A stretch of DNA of 64,000 nt from Dongia rigui (GCF_034044635.1 NZ_JAXCLX010000001.1:248001-312000), one strand, 5' to 3'; positions 50,852-60,069 are shown, numbered from the stretch's first letter. Notes: a model not told the origin generated them from the sequence alone. Numbers and translations are program-made.

Positions 50852-53398
50852 ATGAGCCTCAACGCCTATAGCTCCTACGCCAACTACCTCAGCAATATCT
50901 CAGGGGTAAAGAACCTGCAGGTTTCGCTGGCGCAGCTGACCCAGCAGCTCAATACCGGCAAGAAGTCGCTCGACCTGACGACATATGGCGTCCAGGGTTC
51001 GCGCCTTCTGGATCTGCGGGCCGATATTCAGCGTCGCGAAGGCTATCTCGATGCGATCAAGGCCGTCACCCCGGACATCAAGGCCTATGACAACGTCTTC
51101 AACAGCATGGAGAAGCTGACGAGCAACATGTACAGCGCCTTCCTTAGCCCGTTGAGCGACCCACCCGTAGCGCAGAAGGACAAGATCGTCCTCGAGGGCG
51201 ATATCAGCGACGTGGGCGACATCTACAAGGTAACGGTCGACGGCAAGCTGTTTTCCTATGTGACCGGCGGGATCGAAGGCAGCCTCGACGACATCGCAGG
51301 GAACCTTGCCAACCAAATCAATGCCGAACCGGGCATGCGCGTAAAGGCGAAGGCCGTCAGTGGCGAGATTACGATTACGTCGATCGAAGTCGGCGCCACC
51401 TACAACGTTACGGCAAGCGTCACCAATGTCGCCGGTGGTGCCGAGAACAAGGTGACGACCACGCAGCTCCAGCAGGGCAAGGTCTCCCCCATCGTCGGGC
51501 AGATCGACAGCTCCCTCAGCCAGCTGCAATCGCTGCTGAATGAACAGATCAATGATCGGTTTCTTTTCGGTGGCTTGACGGCCAATGACAAGCTGCCGGT
51601 GGTCGATCTTCACAAGCTCCCGGATCCGAGCGGCAGTGCCAACGCCATCACGTCCTCGACCGTACAGCAATTGGCAACAGGGACGACGGTACAGAAGGTG
51701 CGCGTTTCAACCGACTATCTCGGTGCGCTGCAGACCGAGACCTTCACCATCAACGCCCAGGCCTTCACCTTCACCGGCCCGTTGACTGCCCAGGAACTGG
51801 CCGACCAGTTGCGGACCGCCATCAACGGGTCGGTGCCCCTGACAGGCGTCGTCACGGTCAGCGATGTCGACGCCAATGGACTGACCATCACGGCGACGAC
51901 CCCCGGCACTGCCTTCAGCGCGGTCATCACGGGTACCGATCCGACACCGGCAACCGTTGCAACCGTGCAGCCCAATGTCCCGATCGGCGCGTCCCAGGTC
52001 GATACCCTGCAGCTTTCAGGTCCGGTCGGCACAATCAACGAGATCTTCAGCGTGACGATCATGGATCCGCCGAACAACACGTTACCGGTGACCATCTCGT
52101 ACCAGACCACGGGCGACGAAAAGAGCCTTGACGATATCGTCACCAAGCTGGTCGACAAGATCAACTCGTACCAGCCGCCATTCACGGTCACTGTCACCGC
52201 GCCAGGCAACGGCCGGATTCAGTTGAGCTCGACGACCGCCTTCGAATCTCATGGCGGCGTGCAAAGCCAACCGACCATCGCCACGACCCAGCGCACCGTC
52301 GTACCGGTCGCCCAGAAAGACGAAGTGACCTTCCCCGGCCCGTTCGGCGATGCCGGCGACGTCTATACCATGAACTTTACCGCCCCAGTCGCCGGCGGCC
52401 CGTTCACCGTGACAACGACCTCGGTCGATGATGCGCAATCGGTGGCCCAGAAATTTGCGGGCCTGATCAATGCCGCCGGCCTCGGTGTCACGGCAGCCAT
52501 CAAGGGCAGCAAACTGGTCCTCAGCTCCGACACGCCCGGCACCGCCTTTACCTATACCGCGGTCCTCACGACAGATGTCGGGCAGGTGACCGCGGCGCCA
52601 TCGACGGCCACCACAATCGCCAACATTCCGGCCGGTCCGTTGCCGCAGATCGATACGGTGAGCCTCTCCGGCCCCGTCGGTCGCAAGGGGGACGCTTATG
52701 AATTGACTGTCGGTGGCCGCACCGTGCGCTATCTGACGACCGGCGCCGAACGCGACATGGACGCGATCGCCATCAATCTGGTGGCGCTGGTCAACGCGGC
52801 CGTCCCGGCCATGTCGGTAACAGCCAATGCCGGCGCAACCGGCACCGGCAGCTTCACGCTGACGTCGAATACGCCAGGCGTCGTCCTCGACACTGCGCTG
52901 AAGGTGGTCCAGCCCACCGTGGTCACGGATCCGGTCGCCCCCATCTACAACGAGCACCAGGAGCCGAACGATTCAGCCAATGCCTGGCAGCGCGGTAAGA
53001 TCACAGTTGCAGACCAATTGACGCTGCGCAGCACGTTCTCGGCCAACGAGGCCGCGTTCCAGAAGCTGCAGCTGGCATTGCGCTATGCCCAATCCGCCGT
53101 GAACGACCTCGATCACTACCAGGAAAAGATCGATGTCGCTCGGCAACTGGCAAACGATGCACTTACCGGTATTCGCGCACTGCACGCCGACAATACCGTG
53201 AACGACGCCGTCATTACGGCGACCTCATTGTCGCACCAGACGTCGATCAATCTTTATACCGACGGCACCGAACAAATCGAGGGTGTCGACAAGAACGAGG
53301 TCGCGGCAAAGCTGGATGTGGCCCAAACCCAGTTGCAGGCAATCTTTGCGGTGATGGGCACGACCAGTCAGATCTCGCTCGTGAACTTTCTGGCCTGA
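50852..53398 (+). CDS. flgL: Hook-filament junction protein FlgL, greatly enlarged
   Basis: 848 residues, against about 300-330 for enteric FlgL. Flagellin-like N-terminus (NYLSNISGVKNLQVSLAQLTQQLNTGKKSLDLTTYG, RREGYLDAIKAV) and C-terminus (LVNFLA after a coiled coil) are intact, and VGQIDSSLSQLQSLLNEQINDRFLFGG matches the FlgL ring-forming stretch. One module (105-195) interrupts the N-terminal helical hairpin, and four more (279-688) replace the usual small outer domain. The protein should project strongly from the hook-filament junction. Confidence 0.92.
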   Translation: MSLNAYSSYANYLSNISGVKNLQVSLAQLTQQLNTGKKSLDLTTYGVQGSRLLDLRADIQRREGYLDAIKAVTPDIKAYDNVFNSMEKLTSNMYSAFLSPLSDPPVAQKDKIVLEGDISDVGDIYKVTVDGKLFSYVTGGIEGSLDDIAGNLANQINAEPGMRVKAKAVSGEITITSIEVGATYNVTASVTNVAGGAENKVTTTQLQQGKVSPIVGQIDSSLSQLQSLLNEQINDRFLFGGLTANDKLPVVDLHKLPDPSGSANAITSSTVQQLATGTTVQKVRVSTDYLGALQTETFTINAQAFTFTGPLTAQELADQLRTAINGSVPLTGVVTVSDVDANGLTITATTPGTAFSAVITGTDPTPATVATVQPNVPIGASQVDTLQLSGPVGTINEIFSVTIMDPPNNTLPVTISYQTTGDEKSLDDIVTKLVDKINSYQPPFTVTVTAPGNGRIQLSSTTAFESHGGVQSQPTIATTQRTVVPVAQKDEVTFPGPFGDAGDVYTMNFTAPVAGGPFTVTTTSVDDAQSVAQKFAGLINAAGLGVTAAIKGSKLVLSSDTPGTAFTYTAVLTTDVGQVTAAPSTATTIANIPAGPLPQIDTVSLSGPVGRKGDAYELTVGGRTVRYLTTGAERDMDAIAINLVALVNAAVPAMSVTANAGATGTGSFTLTSNTPGVVLDTALKVVQPTVVTDPVAPIYNEHQEPNDSANAWQRGKITVADQLTLRSTFSANEAAFQKLQLALRYAQSAVNDLDHYQEKIDVARQLANDALTGIRALHADNTVNDAVITATSLSHQTSINLYTDGTEQIEGVDKNEVAAKLDVAQTQLQAIFAVMGTTSQISLVNFLA
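51164..52915 (+). repeat. Five beta modules inside FlgL
   Basis: Residues 105-195, 279-365, 380-480, 485-575 and 598-688. The starts V-A-Q-K-D, T-V-Q-K-V, S-Q-V-D-T, V-A-Q-K-D and P-Q-I-D-T show the repeat, each followed by the same D/G-x-x-x-x-V strand, G-x-E-x-S-L-D-D-I-A-like helix and V-T-A...L-x-S-x-T-P-G-T-x-F end. Copies 1 and 4 and copies 3 and 5 are most alike. Confidence 0.78.
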
Positions 53399-53408
53399 AG
53401 GATTGGAA

Positions 53409-55085
53409 ATGGAAACAAATCGGATCGATCTCGCTTTTGCGCTGGCCAGCAAGAACACCCAGGTCAAATCCGCGAATGGCGGGAGCGGCAGCGCCTTTGC
53501 CGACATGCTGCTTGGTGCCACAACTCAGAAGATGGGTTCTTTCGGCATCGGTCAGTCGCAGGTGAAGCCCACGGAGACCTACACGCCGCGACGGCGCTTC
53601 GACGACTACACGACATCGCAGTTCGACGCGCATAGCGGGGCCAGCAGCCACATTGATCACCGGGTGGATAACAGTCAGTCGCGCTCGCGCTGGAGCGTGG
53701 ACGATGCCTCGGTCAATCCCGGCCGCGGGCCGCAGGATCGCTCCGAACACGTCGTCCATCAGGGGCGCGCGGTGCAAAGCCAGAACGGCGGCGAAGCTCA
53801 GCCGGCGGATGCCCTCGAGGTTGGTACCGATGGCGGCGTCGATCCGGTCACCGAGACCGAGGTGACGGAAGAGGATCGGGACGCCATGATTGGCGGCGAC
53901 GAGTGCGGCACCGGGGATTCCGACCAGGACACCACGCAATCCGATACGCCCGTTATTTCCAGCGCTGCGCCGATGCCCCTCCCCGAGGAAATGCCGGCAA
54001 CCACTGAGCTTGAGCCCGCGGCAGTCGCGCCGGCCGCTGCCGGATCGGCCGAGCCCGCTGGCAAGGTTGCCGAGAGCGAGGCCTCGCCCGAGGAGATTGC
54101 TGCAGCTGCGGTCGCAACCGCCACTTCCGCCCTGCCGGAGGGGGCAGCCACGACCGCCGAACCAGCCAGTGACGGAATTGAAGCCGATCTGGACAAGTCG
54201 GAAAAGGATACTGGCGATGCACCGGCCAAGCAGGGCATCACCTTCTCGGCCACCCTCGCCTTGACCGATACGGCCGATGACATGGCGGCCGAAGCAGAAA
54301 GCCAGGCCAACGCGATCACCGGCCGCAACGAGCAGCAGCTCGAAGACGCAGGGTCGTCTTTTCGCCGTAACAACGCCAATGCGCGCCGCAATCAGGGCAA
54401 TGGCGCGGGGGCCACCGGGGCTCAGGCCACGACAGTTCACCAGGCGGCGGCCGCAGTCGCCGCGACCGAGGCCCATGCTGCCAGCACGGCCACCCAGGGT
54501 ACGGCATCAGCGGCGAGTGGCGTGGCCCCGCTCGGTTTCGATACCGGCCTTGGTAATGCAGCCGGCCTGCCCGGCTGGAACGTCCACCTCGCGCAGGGAT
54601 CGGCCATCCGCCGTGGCGATTTCGTCGCCAATTTGCGCCAGCACCTGCAAAATTTGCCGGCCCATGAGCAGGTGGCGCTCAGCATTCAGCGGTCATTGAA
54701 GGATGGCGGCGGCAATATCACCCTGCAGCTGTCACCGGCCGAGCTCGGCCGCATCCACCTGAAGCTCAAGATTGACGAGGAAAACAACGTCCAGGCCTCA
54801 GTAACGGTCGAGCGCCCGGCGACCCTCGAGCTGCTGCAGCGCGACATGAAGGCGTTGGAACGGGCCTTGCAAGAGGCTGGTCTGAAAGCCGGTCCCGGCG
54901 ACCTTTCCTTCAGTTTGCAAGGGGGTGACCCGGAAGCCTTTGCCCGTGAGTTCGGTTCCGGCAGCGGAAGCGGGCCAAACGGGTCGGCACGCGGCGCCGG
55001 CAGCGATGGCGCCGAGGACGCGCCCGGGGCCGTGGCGGCCGCAATCGTCGATACAGCCGATGGCTGGGTCGATGTGCAGGTTTAG
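53409..55085 (+). CDS. fliK: FliK-like hook-length control protein
   Basis: 558 residues from the ATG at 53409 (AAGGA six bases upstream; a TTG at 53403 is less likely). Residues 1-400 are an Ala/Glu/Thr-rich disordered ruler. Residues about 415-510 are the Flg_hook domain: VALSIQRSLKDGGGNITLQLSPAELGRIHLKLKIDEENNVQASVTVERPATLELLQRDMKALERALQEAGLKAG. It measures hook length and triggers the FlhB switch. It lies between flgL and flgD. Confidence 0.88.
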   Translation: METNRIDLAFALASKNTQVKSANGGSGSAFADMLLGATTQKMGSFGIGQSQVKPTETYTPRRRFDDYTTSQFDAHSGASSHIDHRVDNSQSRSRWSVDDASVNPGRGPQDRSEHVVHQGRAVQSQNGGEAQPADALEVGTDGGVDPVTETEVTEEDRDAMIGGDECGTGDSDQDTTQSDTPVISSAAPMPLPEEMPATTELEPAAVAPAAAGSAEPAGKVAESEASPEEIAAAAVATATSALPEGAATTAEPASDGIEADLDKSEKDTGDAPAKQGITFSATLALTDTADDMAAEAESQANAITGRNEQQLEDAGSSFRRNNANARRNQGNGAGATGAQATTVHQAAAAVAATEAHAASTATQGTASAASGVAPLGFDTGLGNAAGLPGWNVHLAQGSAIRRGDFVANLRQHLQNLPAHEQVALSIQRSLKDGGGNITLQLSPAELGRIHLKLKIDEENNVQASVTVERPATLELLQRDMKALERALQEAGLKAGPGDLSFSLQGGDPEAFAREFGSGSGSGPNGSARGAGSDGAEDAPGAVAAAIVDTADGWVDVQV

Positions 55086-55107
55086 ACGAGATTAGGTGGA
55101 GACAAAC

Positions 55108-55824
55108 GTGGCAGACATTCCCAGCATCAGCCAGACCCTCGCAGAGCGGAACGCCGCTGCGGCTGCCAATGCCACGTCGACCACAAAGGACGCGACCGCC
55201 AACCTGTCGGACAATTACGACAACTTCCTGACCTTGCTGACCACACAGTTGCGCAACCAGGATCCGCTGTCGCCGATGGATACCGCCCAGTTCACGCAGC
55301 AATTGGTCGCCTTCTCGACCGTCGAACAGCAGATCCAGTCGAACAAGAACCTGGAAAAACTGATCAATCTGCAGTCCTCGACCAACGCCTATTCGGCCGT
55401 GGCCTTCATCGGCACCAGTGTCGCCATCGATAGCGACAAGGTCATGCTGAAGAACAAGGCCGCCCGCTTCGATTACACAATCGACCAAGCCGCCACCAAG
55501 GCGACGATGACCATTCGCGATAAGAATAACCAGGTCGTCATGATCACCGACGCCGATCCGCGCGCTGGTATTCATCCGGCCCAGTGGGATGGCACCGATG
55601 TCTTCGGCAATCAGTTAGCGGATGGCGAATACACCGTTGCCGTGAGCTATGAGGACGCCGCCGGCAAGAAATACACCGCCGATGTCACCAGCTACGGTGT
55701 GGTCGATTCAGCCGATATCGAAGATGGCACGGTCTATCTGAATGTCGGCACCATCCGCGTGCCGCTCGACAAGGTGCAGCATATTACGAAAACCGCGGCC
55801 GCGAGCCTGACTGACGACGCCTAG
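55108..55824 (+). CDS. flgD: Hook cap/assembly protein FlgD
   Basis: 238 residues from a GTG with AGGTGGAG upstream; a GTG 12 bases earlier is also possible. DNYDNFLTLLTTQLRNQDPLSPMDTAQFTQQLVAFSTVEQQIQSNKNL is the FlgD N-terminal signature, followed by the FlgD Ig-like and Tudor-like region (ADPRAGIHPAQWDGTDVFGNQLADGEYTVAV). It scaffolds hook assembly. It ends the flgE-flgK-flgL-fliK-flgD set. Confidence 0.94.
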   Translation: MADIPSISQTLAERNAAAAANATSTTKDATANLSDNYDNFLTLLTTQLRNQDPLSPMDTAQFTQQLVAFSTVEQQIQSNKNLEKLINLQSSTNAYSAVAFIGTSVAIDSDKVMLKNKAARFDYTIDQAATKATMTIRDKNNQVVMITDADPRAGIHPAQWDGTDVFGNQLADGEYTVAVSYEDAAGKKYTADVTSYGVVDSADIEDGTVYLNVGTIRVPLDKVQHITKTAAASLTDDA

Positions 55825-55839
55825 TCGAAGCAGCTGTAT

Positions 55840-55910
55840 TTAAAGACATTTTAGTCGTTTACGGCGGTGGCTCGGCAGCTCTGTCAGTAACCAGTTTAGG
55901 ACTTTCTTAA
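55840..55910. promoter_or_regulatory. Two near-consensus CtrA boxes upstream of sciP
   Basis: TTAAAGACATTTTAG (55840-55854) and TTAGGACTTTCTTAA (55896-55910) each match TTAA-N7-TTAA with one change. sciP is directly CtrA-activated in Caulobacter, and SciP then restrains CtrA, a feedback this layout would support. Confidence 0.6.
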
Positions 55911-55979
55911 ATGGCCTTGGCGTATGAATGGTCCGAACGAAGATCGGAATCACGGGAAATCCTGCAGAGGATGCCCAGA

Positions 55980-56291
55980 ATGGCCATGGCAGATATACGA
56001 CCCATGCAAGGCAATATCGGCGACGCTCCGCCGAAGAGCATTGATGATCTGCCCCCGCCGGGCACGCGGCGCTGGGTCATCCGTCGCAAGGCGGAGGTGG
56101 TCGCGGGCGTTCGTGCCGGGCTGATCAGCATCGAAGAAGCCTGCAAACGCTACTCACTCTCTGTGGAAGAATTCCTATCTTGGCAGCGGGCCATCGATCG
56201 CCATGGCCTGCGCGGCCTCCGCACGACCCGAATTCAGGACTACCGAACTATCGATCGGGTCGAGCCTGAGGATGAATCCCCACGATCGTGA
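55980..56291 (+). CDS. sciP: CtrA inhibitor SciP (DUF1153)
   Basis: 103 residues from the ATG at 55980 (AGAGG nine bases upstream; the frame opens at 55911, where the upstream residues lack similarity). The stretch DLPPPGTRRWVIRRKAEVVAGVRAGLISIEEACKRYSLSVEEFLSWQRAIDRHGLRGLRTTR is near-identical in kind to the SciP/DUF1153 helix-turn-helix. In Caulobacter SciP blocks CtrA-RNA polymerase contact in G1-like cells and represses CtrA targets including flagellar genes. The gene lies between flgD and fliF, as in Caulobacter. Confidence 0.9.
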   Translation: MAMADIRPMQGNIGDAPPKSIDDLPPPGTRRWVIRRKAEVVAGVRAGLISIEEACKRYSLSVEEFLSWQRAIDRHGLRGLRTTRIQDYRTIDRVEPEDESPRS

Positions 56292-56401
56292 TGGCTTCGG
56301 GTAATATTCCTTAATGCCTGTGGATTACTGAAGATATATTAACCATATCAATGTGCTAGATGGGCAAGTTTTTCTCCATCCCTAGGCAATTTTTACCGCC
56401 A

Positions 56402-56416
56402 TTAACTTCTCTTTAA
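56402..56416. promoter_or_regulatory. CtrA box upstream of fliF operon
   Basis: TTAACTTCTCTTTAA is a perfect TTAA-N7-TTAA, 137-151 bases before the fliF start. It implies CtrA control of the fliF-fliG-fliH-fliN-motA-flbD-flhA operon. Confidence 0.75.
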
Positions 56417-56472
56417 ACCCTCGCTCCTACACTCCCCTGATCCGCGCAGCAGTTTCCGGACCAAACCCAAGC

Positions 56473-56513
56473 AATTCGTCGAAAATTTTAGTATATAAAA
56501 TTTTAGACGAATT
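56473..56513. repeat. 41-bp AT-rich inverted repeat upstream of fliF
   Basis: Two 18-base arms (56473-56490 and 56496-56513), 17 of 18 positions complementary, flank GTATA. Core arm sequence is AAAATTTTA bordered by GACGAATT and its complement. It lies between the CtrA box and the FlbD-type element. It could be a protein-binding dyad or, in RNA, a leader hairpin; no T tract follows, so it is not an obvious terminator. Confidence 0.75.
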
Positions 56514-56526
56514 AGTGCGGCCGAGT

Positions 56527-56540
56527 CGGCAAAAGCTGCC
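56527..56540 (+). promoter_or_regulatory. FlbD-type element just before fliF
   Basis: CGGCAAAAGCTGCC lies 13-26 bases before the GTG start. In Caulobacter FlbD represses fliF through a site close to its promoter, so this position suggests a repressor role here too (inference). Confidence 0.55.
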
Positions 56541-56552
56541 TATCTGGAGCGA

Positions 56553-58241
56553 GTGGCGAACGTGAACTCTTTTACGCAGATGTTGCGCAATCTGGGGCCT
56601 GTGCGACTTGCCAGCCTTGCCGCAGTCGGCCTTGCGTTAATCGCCTTCTTCTTCTTTATCGGCAGCCGTCTCACCACGCCAGGCATGGCGCTCCTTTATG
56701 GCGGACTGGATTCCACCGATTCCGCCGCCATCGCCGCCAAACTGGAGGAGACCCAGGTCCCGTTCGAGGTGAAGGGCGACGGCTCTCAGATATATGTGCC
56801 GGACGATCAGGTGGGCCGCATCCGCCTCGCCATGGCGGGCGAAGGCCTGCCCAATGGCGGCACCATCGGATACGAGATCTTTGATCGCGCCGATGCCCTA
56901 GGAACAACAAATTTCGTCCAGCAGATCAATCAGTTACGCGCCCTTGAGGGCGAATTGGGCCGCACGATCCGAGCGTTGCGCCAAGTCAAGGGTGCCCGCG
57001 TCCATCTGGTGATGCCCAAGCGCGAGTTGTTCTCTCGCGACAAGGCCGAACCCACGGCCTCGGTTGTTGTGACGCTGCAGGGCCAGCTGGAGAAGGAACA
57101 GGTCGCGGCCATCCAGCACCTCGTGGCCTCTTCCGTTCCCGGCATGAAGACAGCCAATGTCTCGGTCATCGACGACAAGGGGCACCTCCTCGCCCGCGGT
57201 GGCTCGGAAGATGAGCTCAGCAGCGCCAACGCTGATGAAATGCGCCGCGGATATGAGTTGCGCCTGACGCAGGCAGTCGAGGATTTGCTGGCCCAGACAC
57301 TGGGCGCCGGCAAAGTGCGCGCCGAAGTGAATGCCGAGCTCGACTTCAACCAGCTCACCACCAATACCGAGAGCTTCGATCCCGACGGTCAGGTCGTGCG
57401 TTCGACGCAAACGGTAGACGAGAACGAGCAGAGCCAGGAAAAGAGCTCCAACAACAACGTTTCGGTCGCCAACAACGTACCGAACCCCCCGGCGGCGGCG
57501 AATGCCGGTGGCGACACCAGCAACAGCAACACGCAGCGGACCGAAGAAACGGTCAATTATGAAATTTCCAAGAAGACCCAGACCGAGGTCAAACACAGCG
57601 GCGACGTGAAGAAGCTGTCGGTCGCGGTCCTCGTCGATGGCACCTATACCACGGCCGCCGACGGCACACAGACCTATGCCGCCCGCCCCCAGGCCGAACT
57701 CGACCAGATCTCGACGCTGGTGAAATCGGCGGTCGGCTTCAGCGCCCCGCGCGGCGATGTGGTCGAAGTGATCAACATGCAGTTCGCCGCACCCGAGGTC
57801 ACCGAACAGGGCTTCAGCGTTCTTGGCCTAGAGAAGCCCGACTTGATGCGGATTGCCGAACTTGTCGTGCTGTCGCTTGTCGCTGTTCTGGTGCTGCTGC
57901 TGGTCGTGCGTCCGCTGCTCAACCGCCTCCTGGCCATTCCGGGTGCCGCCCCTGAGCAATTCGCCATCGCCGGTCCGGGTGGCGCGGCACTGCCGCCGGG
58001 CGCCGCTGCGGCACTCGCTTTGCCCGGTGCCCCCAGCGATCTGGCGGCATTGACCAGTGGCCAACCGACCTCGATGGGCGAAATCACCAACATCGCCAAC
58101 GAGATCGAGCAGATGATCGACATCAACCAGGTCGAAGGCAGGGTCCGCGCCTCGTCCTTGAAGCGCATTGCCGAACTGGTTGAACAGCATCCCGAACAGG
58201 CGGTGAATATCATGCGTCAGTGGATGTATCAGGAAGCCTAA
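56553..58241 (+). CDS. fliF: Flagellar MS-ring protein FliF
   Basis: 562 residues, with start at a GTG after GGAG (spacing is only three, and a GTG nine bases later is possible). N-terminal transmembrane helix (about 18-38), the ring-building [29 protein letters not shown] and [15 protein letters not shown]-type segments (here [39 protein letters not shown]), a Gln/Asn/Ser-rich loop (about 280-335), a second transmembrane helix (about 432-455), and the cytoplasmic FliG-binding tail. It forms the MS ring and nucleates the motor. Confidence 0.96.
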   Translation: MANVNSFTQMLRNLGPVRLASLAAVGLALIAFFFFIGSRLTTPGMALLYGGLDSTDSAAIAAKLEETQVPFEVKGDGSQIYVPDDQVGRIRLAMAGEGLPNGGTIGYEIFDRADALGTTNFVQQINQLRALEGELGRTIRALRQVKGARVHLVMPKRELFSRDKAEPTASVVVTLQGQLEKEQVAAIQHLVASSVPGMKTANVSVIDDKGHLLARGGSEDELSSANADEMRRGYELRLTQAVEDLLAQTLGAGKVRAEVNAELDFNQLTTNTESFDPDGQVVRSTQTVDENEQSQEKSSNNNVSVANNVPNPPAAANAGGDTSNSNTQRTEETVNYEISKKTQTEVKHSGDVKKLSVAVLVDGTYTTAADGTQTYAARPQAELDQISTLVKSAVGFSAPRGDVVEVINMQFAAPEVTEQGFSVLGLEKPDLMRIAELVVLSLVAVLVLLLVVRPLLNRLLAIPGAAPEQFAIAGPGGAALPPGAAAALALPGAPSDLAALTSGQPTSMGEITNIANEIEQMIDINQVEGRVRASSLKRIAELVEQHPEQAVNIMRQWMYQEA

Positions 58242-58243
58242 AG

Positions 58244-59260
58244 ATGCGCACAAAAGATGATTATAGGTCGCTGACCGGTGCGCAAAAGGCCGCCCTCCTC
58301 CTCATGTCGGTGGGCGAGGAAAGCGCCTCGAAGCTTTTTGCCATGATGCATGACGACGAGATCCGTGAGATTTCGCAGACCATGGCCAATCTCGGCACGG
58401 TGAGCGCCACGGTGGTCGAGCGCCTGTTCGTCGAATTCGCCGACGGCATCTCCTCGACCGGCTCGTTGACCGGCACCTTCGAATCCACCGAGCGCCTGCT
58501 GATGAAGGTGCTCGACAAGTCGAAGGTCGACCAGATCATGGAGGAAATCCGTGGTCCTGCCGGCCGCACGATGTGGGACAAGCTTTCGAACGTTAACGAG
58601 AGCGTGCTCGCCAACTATTTGAAGAACGAGTACCCGCAGACGGTTGCGGTCGTCCTCTCCAAGATCAAATCCGATCACGCCTCGCGCGTGGTCGCGCTGC
58701 TGCCGGAAGCCTTCGCCATGGAAGTGGTGATGCGCATGTTGCGCATGGAATCGATCCAGAAGGATGTCATCGACGATGTCGAGCGCACCCTGCGCAACGA
58801 GTTCCTCTCGAACCTCGCCCGCTCGTCGAAGCGCGACGCACACGAATTGATCGCCGAAATCTTCAACAACCTGGACCGCGCCACCGAACAACGCTTCATC
58901 ACCGCCCTCGAAGAACGCAACCGCGATTCTGCCGAGAAGGTGAAATCGCTGATGTTCACCTTCGAGGATCTCGGCAAGCTCGACCCGGGCGGCGTCCAGA
59001 CCCTGATGCGCGGCGTCGACAAGACCAAGCTGCCGGTCGCCCTCAAGGGTGCATCGGAGACGATCCGCGACCTGTTCCTGTCCAACATGTCCGAACGCGC
59101 CTCGAAGATGCTGAAGGAGGACATGGCGGCGATGGGCCCGGTCCGCCTGAAGGACGTCGAGGAAGCGCAGATGTCGATGGTCAATCTGGCAAAGGAGTTG
59201 GCGGCAAAGGGCGAACTGATCCTTGCCGACAGCAAGGGCGAAGACGAACTGATTTATTGA
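58244..59260 (+). CDS. fliG: Flagellar motor switch protein FliG
   Basis: 338 residues from the ATG at 58244, two bases after the fliF stop. All three FliG domains are visible: [26 protein letters not shown], the EHPQTVA-like middle part (here [27 protein letters not shown]) with torque-related [33 protein letters not shown], and [32 protein letters not shown] with charged residues that contact MotA. It is part of the C ring. Confidence 0.97.
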   Translation: MRTKDDYRSLTGAQKAALLLMSVGEESASKLFAMMHDDEIREISQTMANLGTVSATVVERLFVEFADGISSTGSLTGTFESTERLLMKVLDKSKVDQIMEEIRGPAGRTMWDKLSNVNESVLANYLKNEYPQTVAVVLSKIKSDHASRVVALLPEAFAMEVVMRMLRMESIQKDVIDDVERTLRNEFLSNLARSSKRDAHELIAEIFNNLDRATEQRFITALEERNRDSAEKVKSLMFTFEDLGKLDPGGVQTLMRGVDKTKLPVALKGASETIRDLFLSNMSERASKMLKEDMAAMGPVRLKDVEEAQMSMVNLAKELAAKGELILADSKGEDELIY

Positions 59261-59268
59261 TCTGACGG

Positions 59269-60069
59269 ATGAAACAGGAGAAACCCGGTTTGAAGCCCGT
59301 GCGCAAATTCCTCTTCGACAACGATTTCGATGCCGGCAACGAAATGCCGGCGCGAAACGTCGTGCGCAAGAAGGTTGAGGCGCCGGCTGAACCGCCGCCG
59401 CCGCCGCCGCCTCCCCCGCCGCCGGAGCCGACCTTCAGCGAGGCCGAACTTGCTGCGGCCGTCGCCGAAGCCAAGGCGAAAGCGCTGAAGGACGGGCAAG
59501 CCAAAGGCAAAGCCGACGCCCAGGCGCAGATCGAAGCGCAGATCGCCAATGTCCTTGGCAATATCGGCAGCCAGATTGCCACCATGACGGCGGCCCTGGC
59601 GCAGGATCGCAGCGTCATCCTGGGCGAGGCCGCAGGTCTGGCAATGGCCATGATGCGCAAGATGCTGCCGGAATTCACGCAACGCGGTGGCCTGGTCGAA
59701 GTCGAGGCCATCATCGAACGTTGCCTGATCGACCAGCGCCGGGAAAAGCGCCTTAATATCCGCGTACCCGCCGATCTGCTGCCGGCATTGCAGGCGAAAA
59801 TCGCCGAACTCGCCGCCGAGAAGCATTTCGAAGGGCGCGTCAATCTGATCGCCGATGCAGCATTGCAGCCGGCCAGCTGCCAGATCGAATGGGCCGATGG
59901 CGGCCTGGAGCGCAATGGCGAGGCGATCTGGCGCGATGTCTCGGCAGCCCTCGACCGTTGCTTGACCACACAGGGTATCGAAGCGGTCACAGTCGCTGAT
60001 GAAACAACCACGGAGCCGGCATCCGACATGCCTGGCGACACTGTCGGCAGCACACAAGCTGGCGACTGA
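59269..60069 (+). CDS. fliH: FliH-like flagellar assembly protein
   Basis: 266 residues from ATG 59269; a TTG at 59290 has AGGAG nine bases upstream and would start the conserved KPVRKFLFDNDFD, so it may be the true start. A run of ten prolines around residues 43-53 lies between the N-terminal peptide and a long helical E/A/K/Q region (AELAAAVAEAKAKALKDGQAKGKADAQAQIEAQI). C-terminal half resembles FliH/HrpE. FliH regulates FliI ATPase and links it to FliN. fliI is not in this window. Confidence 0.82.
   Translation: MKQEKPGLKPVRKFLFDNDFDAGNEMPARNVVRKKVEAPAEPPPPPPPPPPPEPTFSEAELAAAVAEAKAKALKDGQAKGKADAQAQIEAQIANVLGNIGSQIATMTAALAQDRSVILGEAAGLAMAMMRKMLPEFTQRGGLVEVEAIIERCLIDQRREKRLNIRVPADLLPALQAKIAELAAEKHFEGRVNLIADAALQPASCQIEWADGGLERNGEAIWRDVSAALDRCLTTQGIEAVTVADETTTEPASDMPGDTVGSTQAGD

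Noticed and set aside
47579-52915. Repeats in flgE/flgK/flgL as a CRISPR or DNA-level tandem repeat
   Set aside because: The similarity is at the protein level only; the DNA copies have diverged and there are no spacers.
55911-55979. N-terminal extension of SciP from an upstream ATG
   Set aside because: The upstream residues have no similarity to SciP and overlap the CtrA-like box; the ATG at 55980 has a ribosome-binding site.
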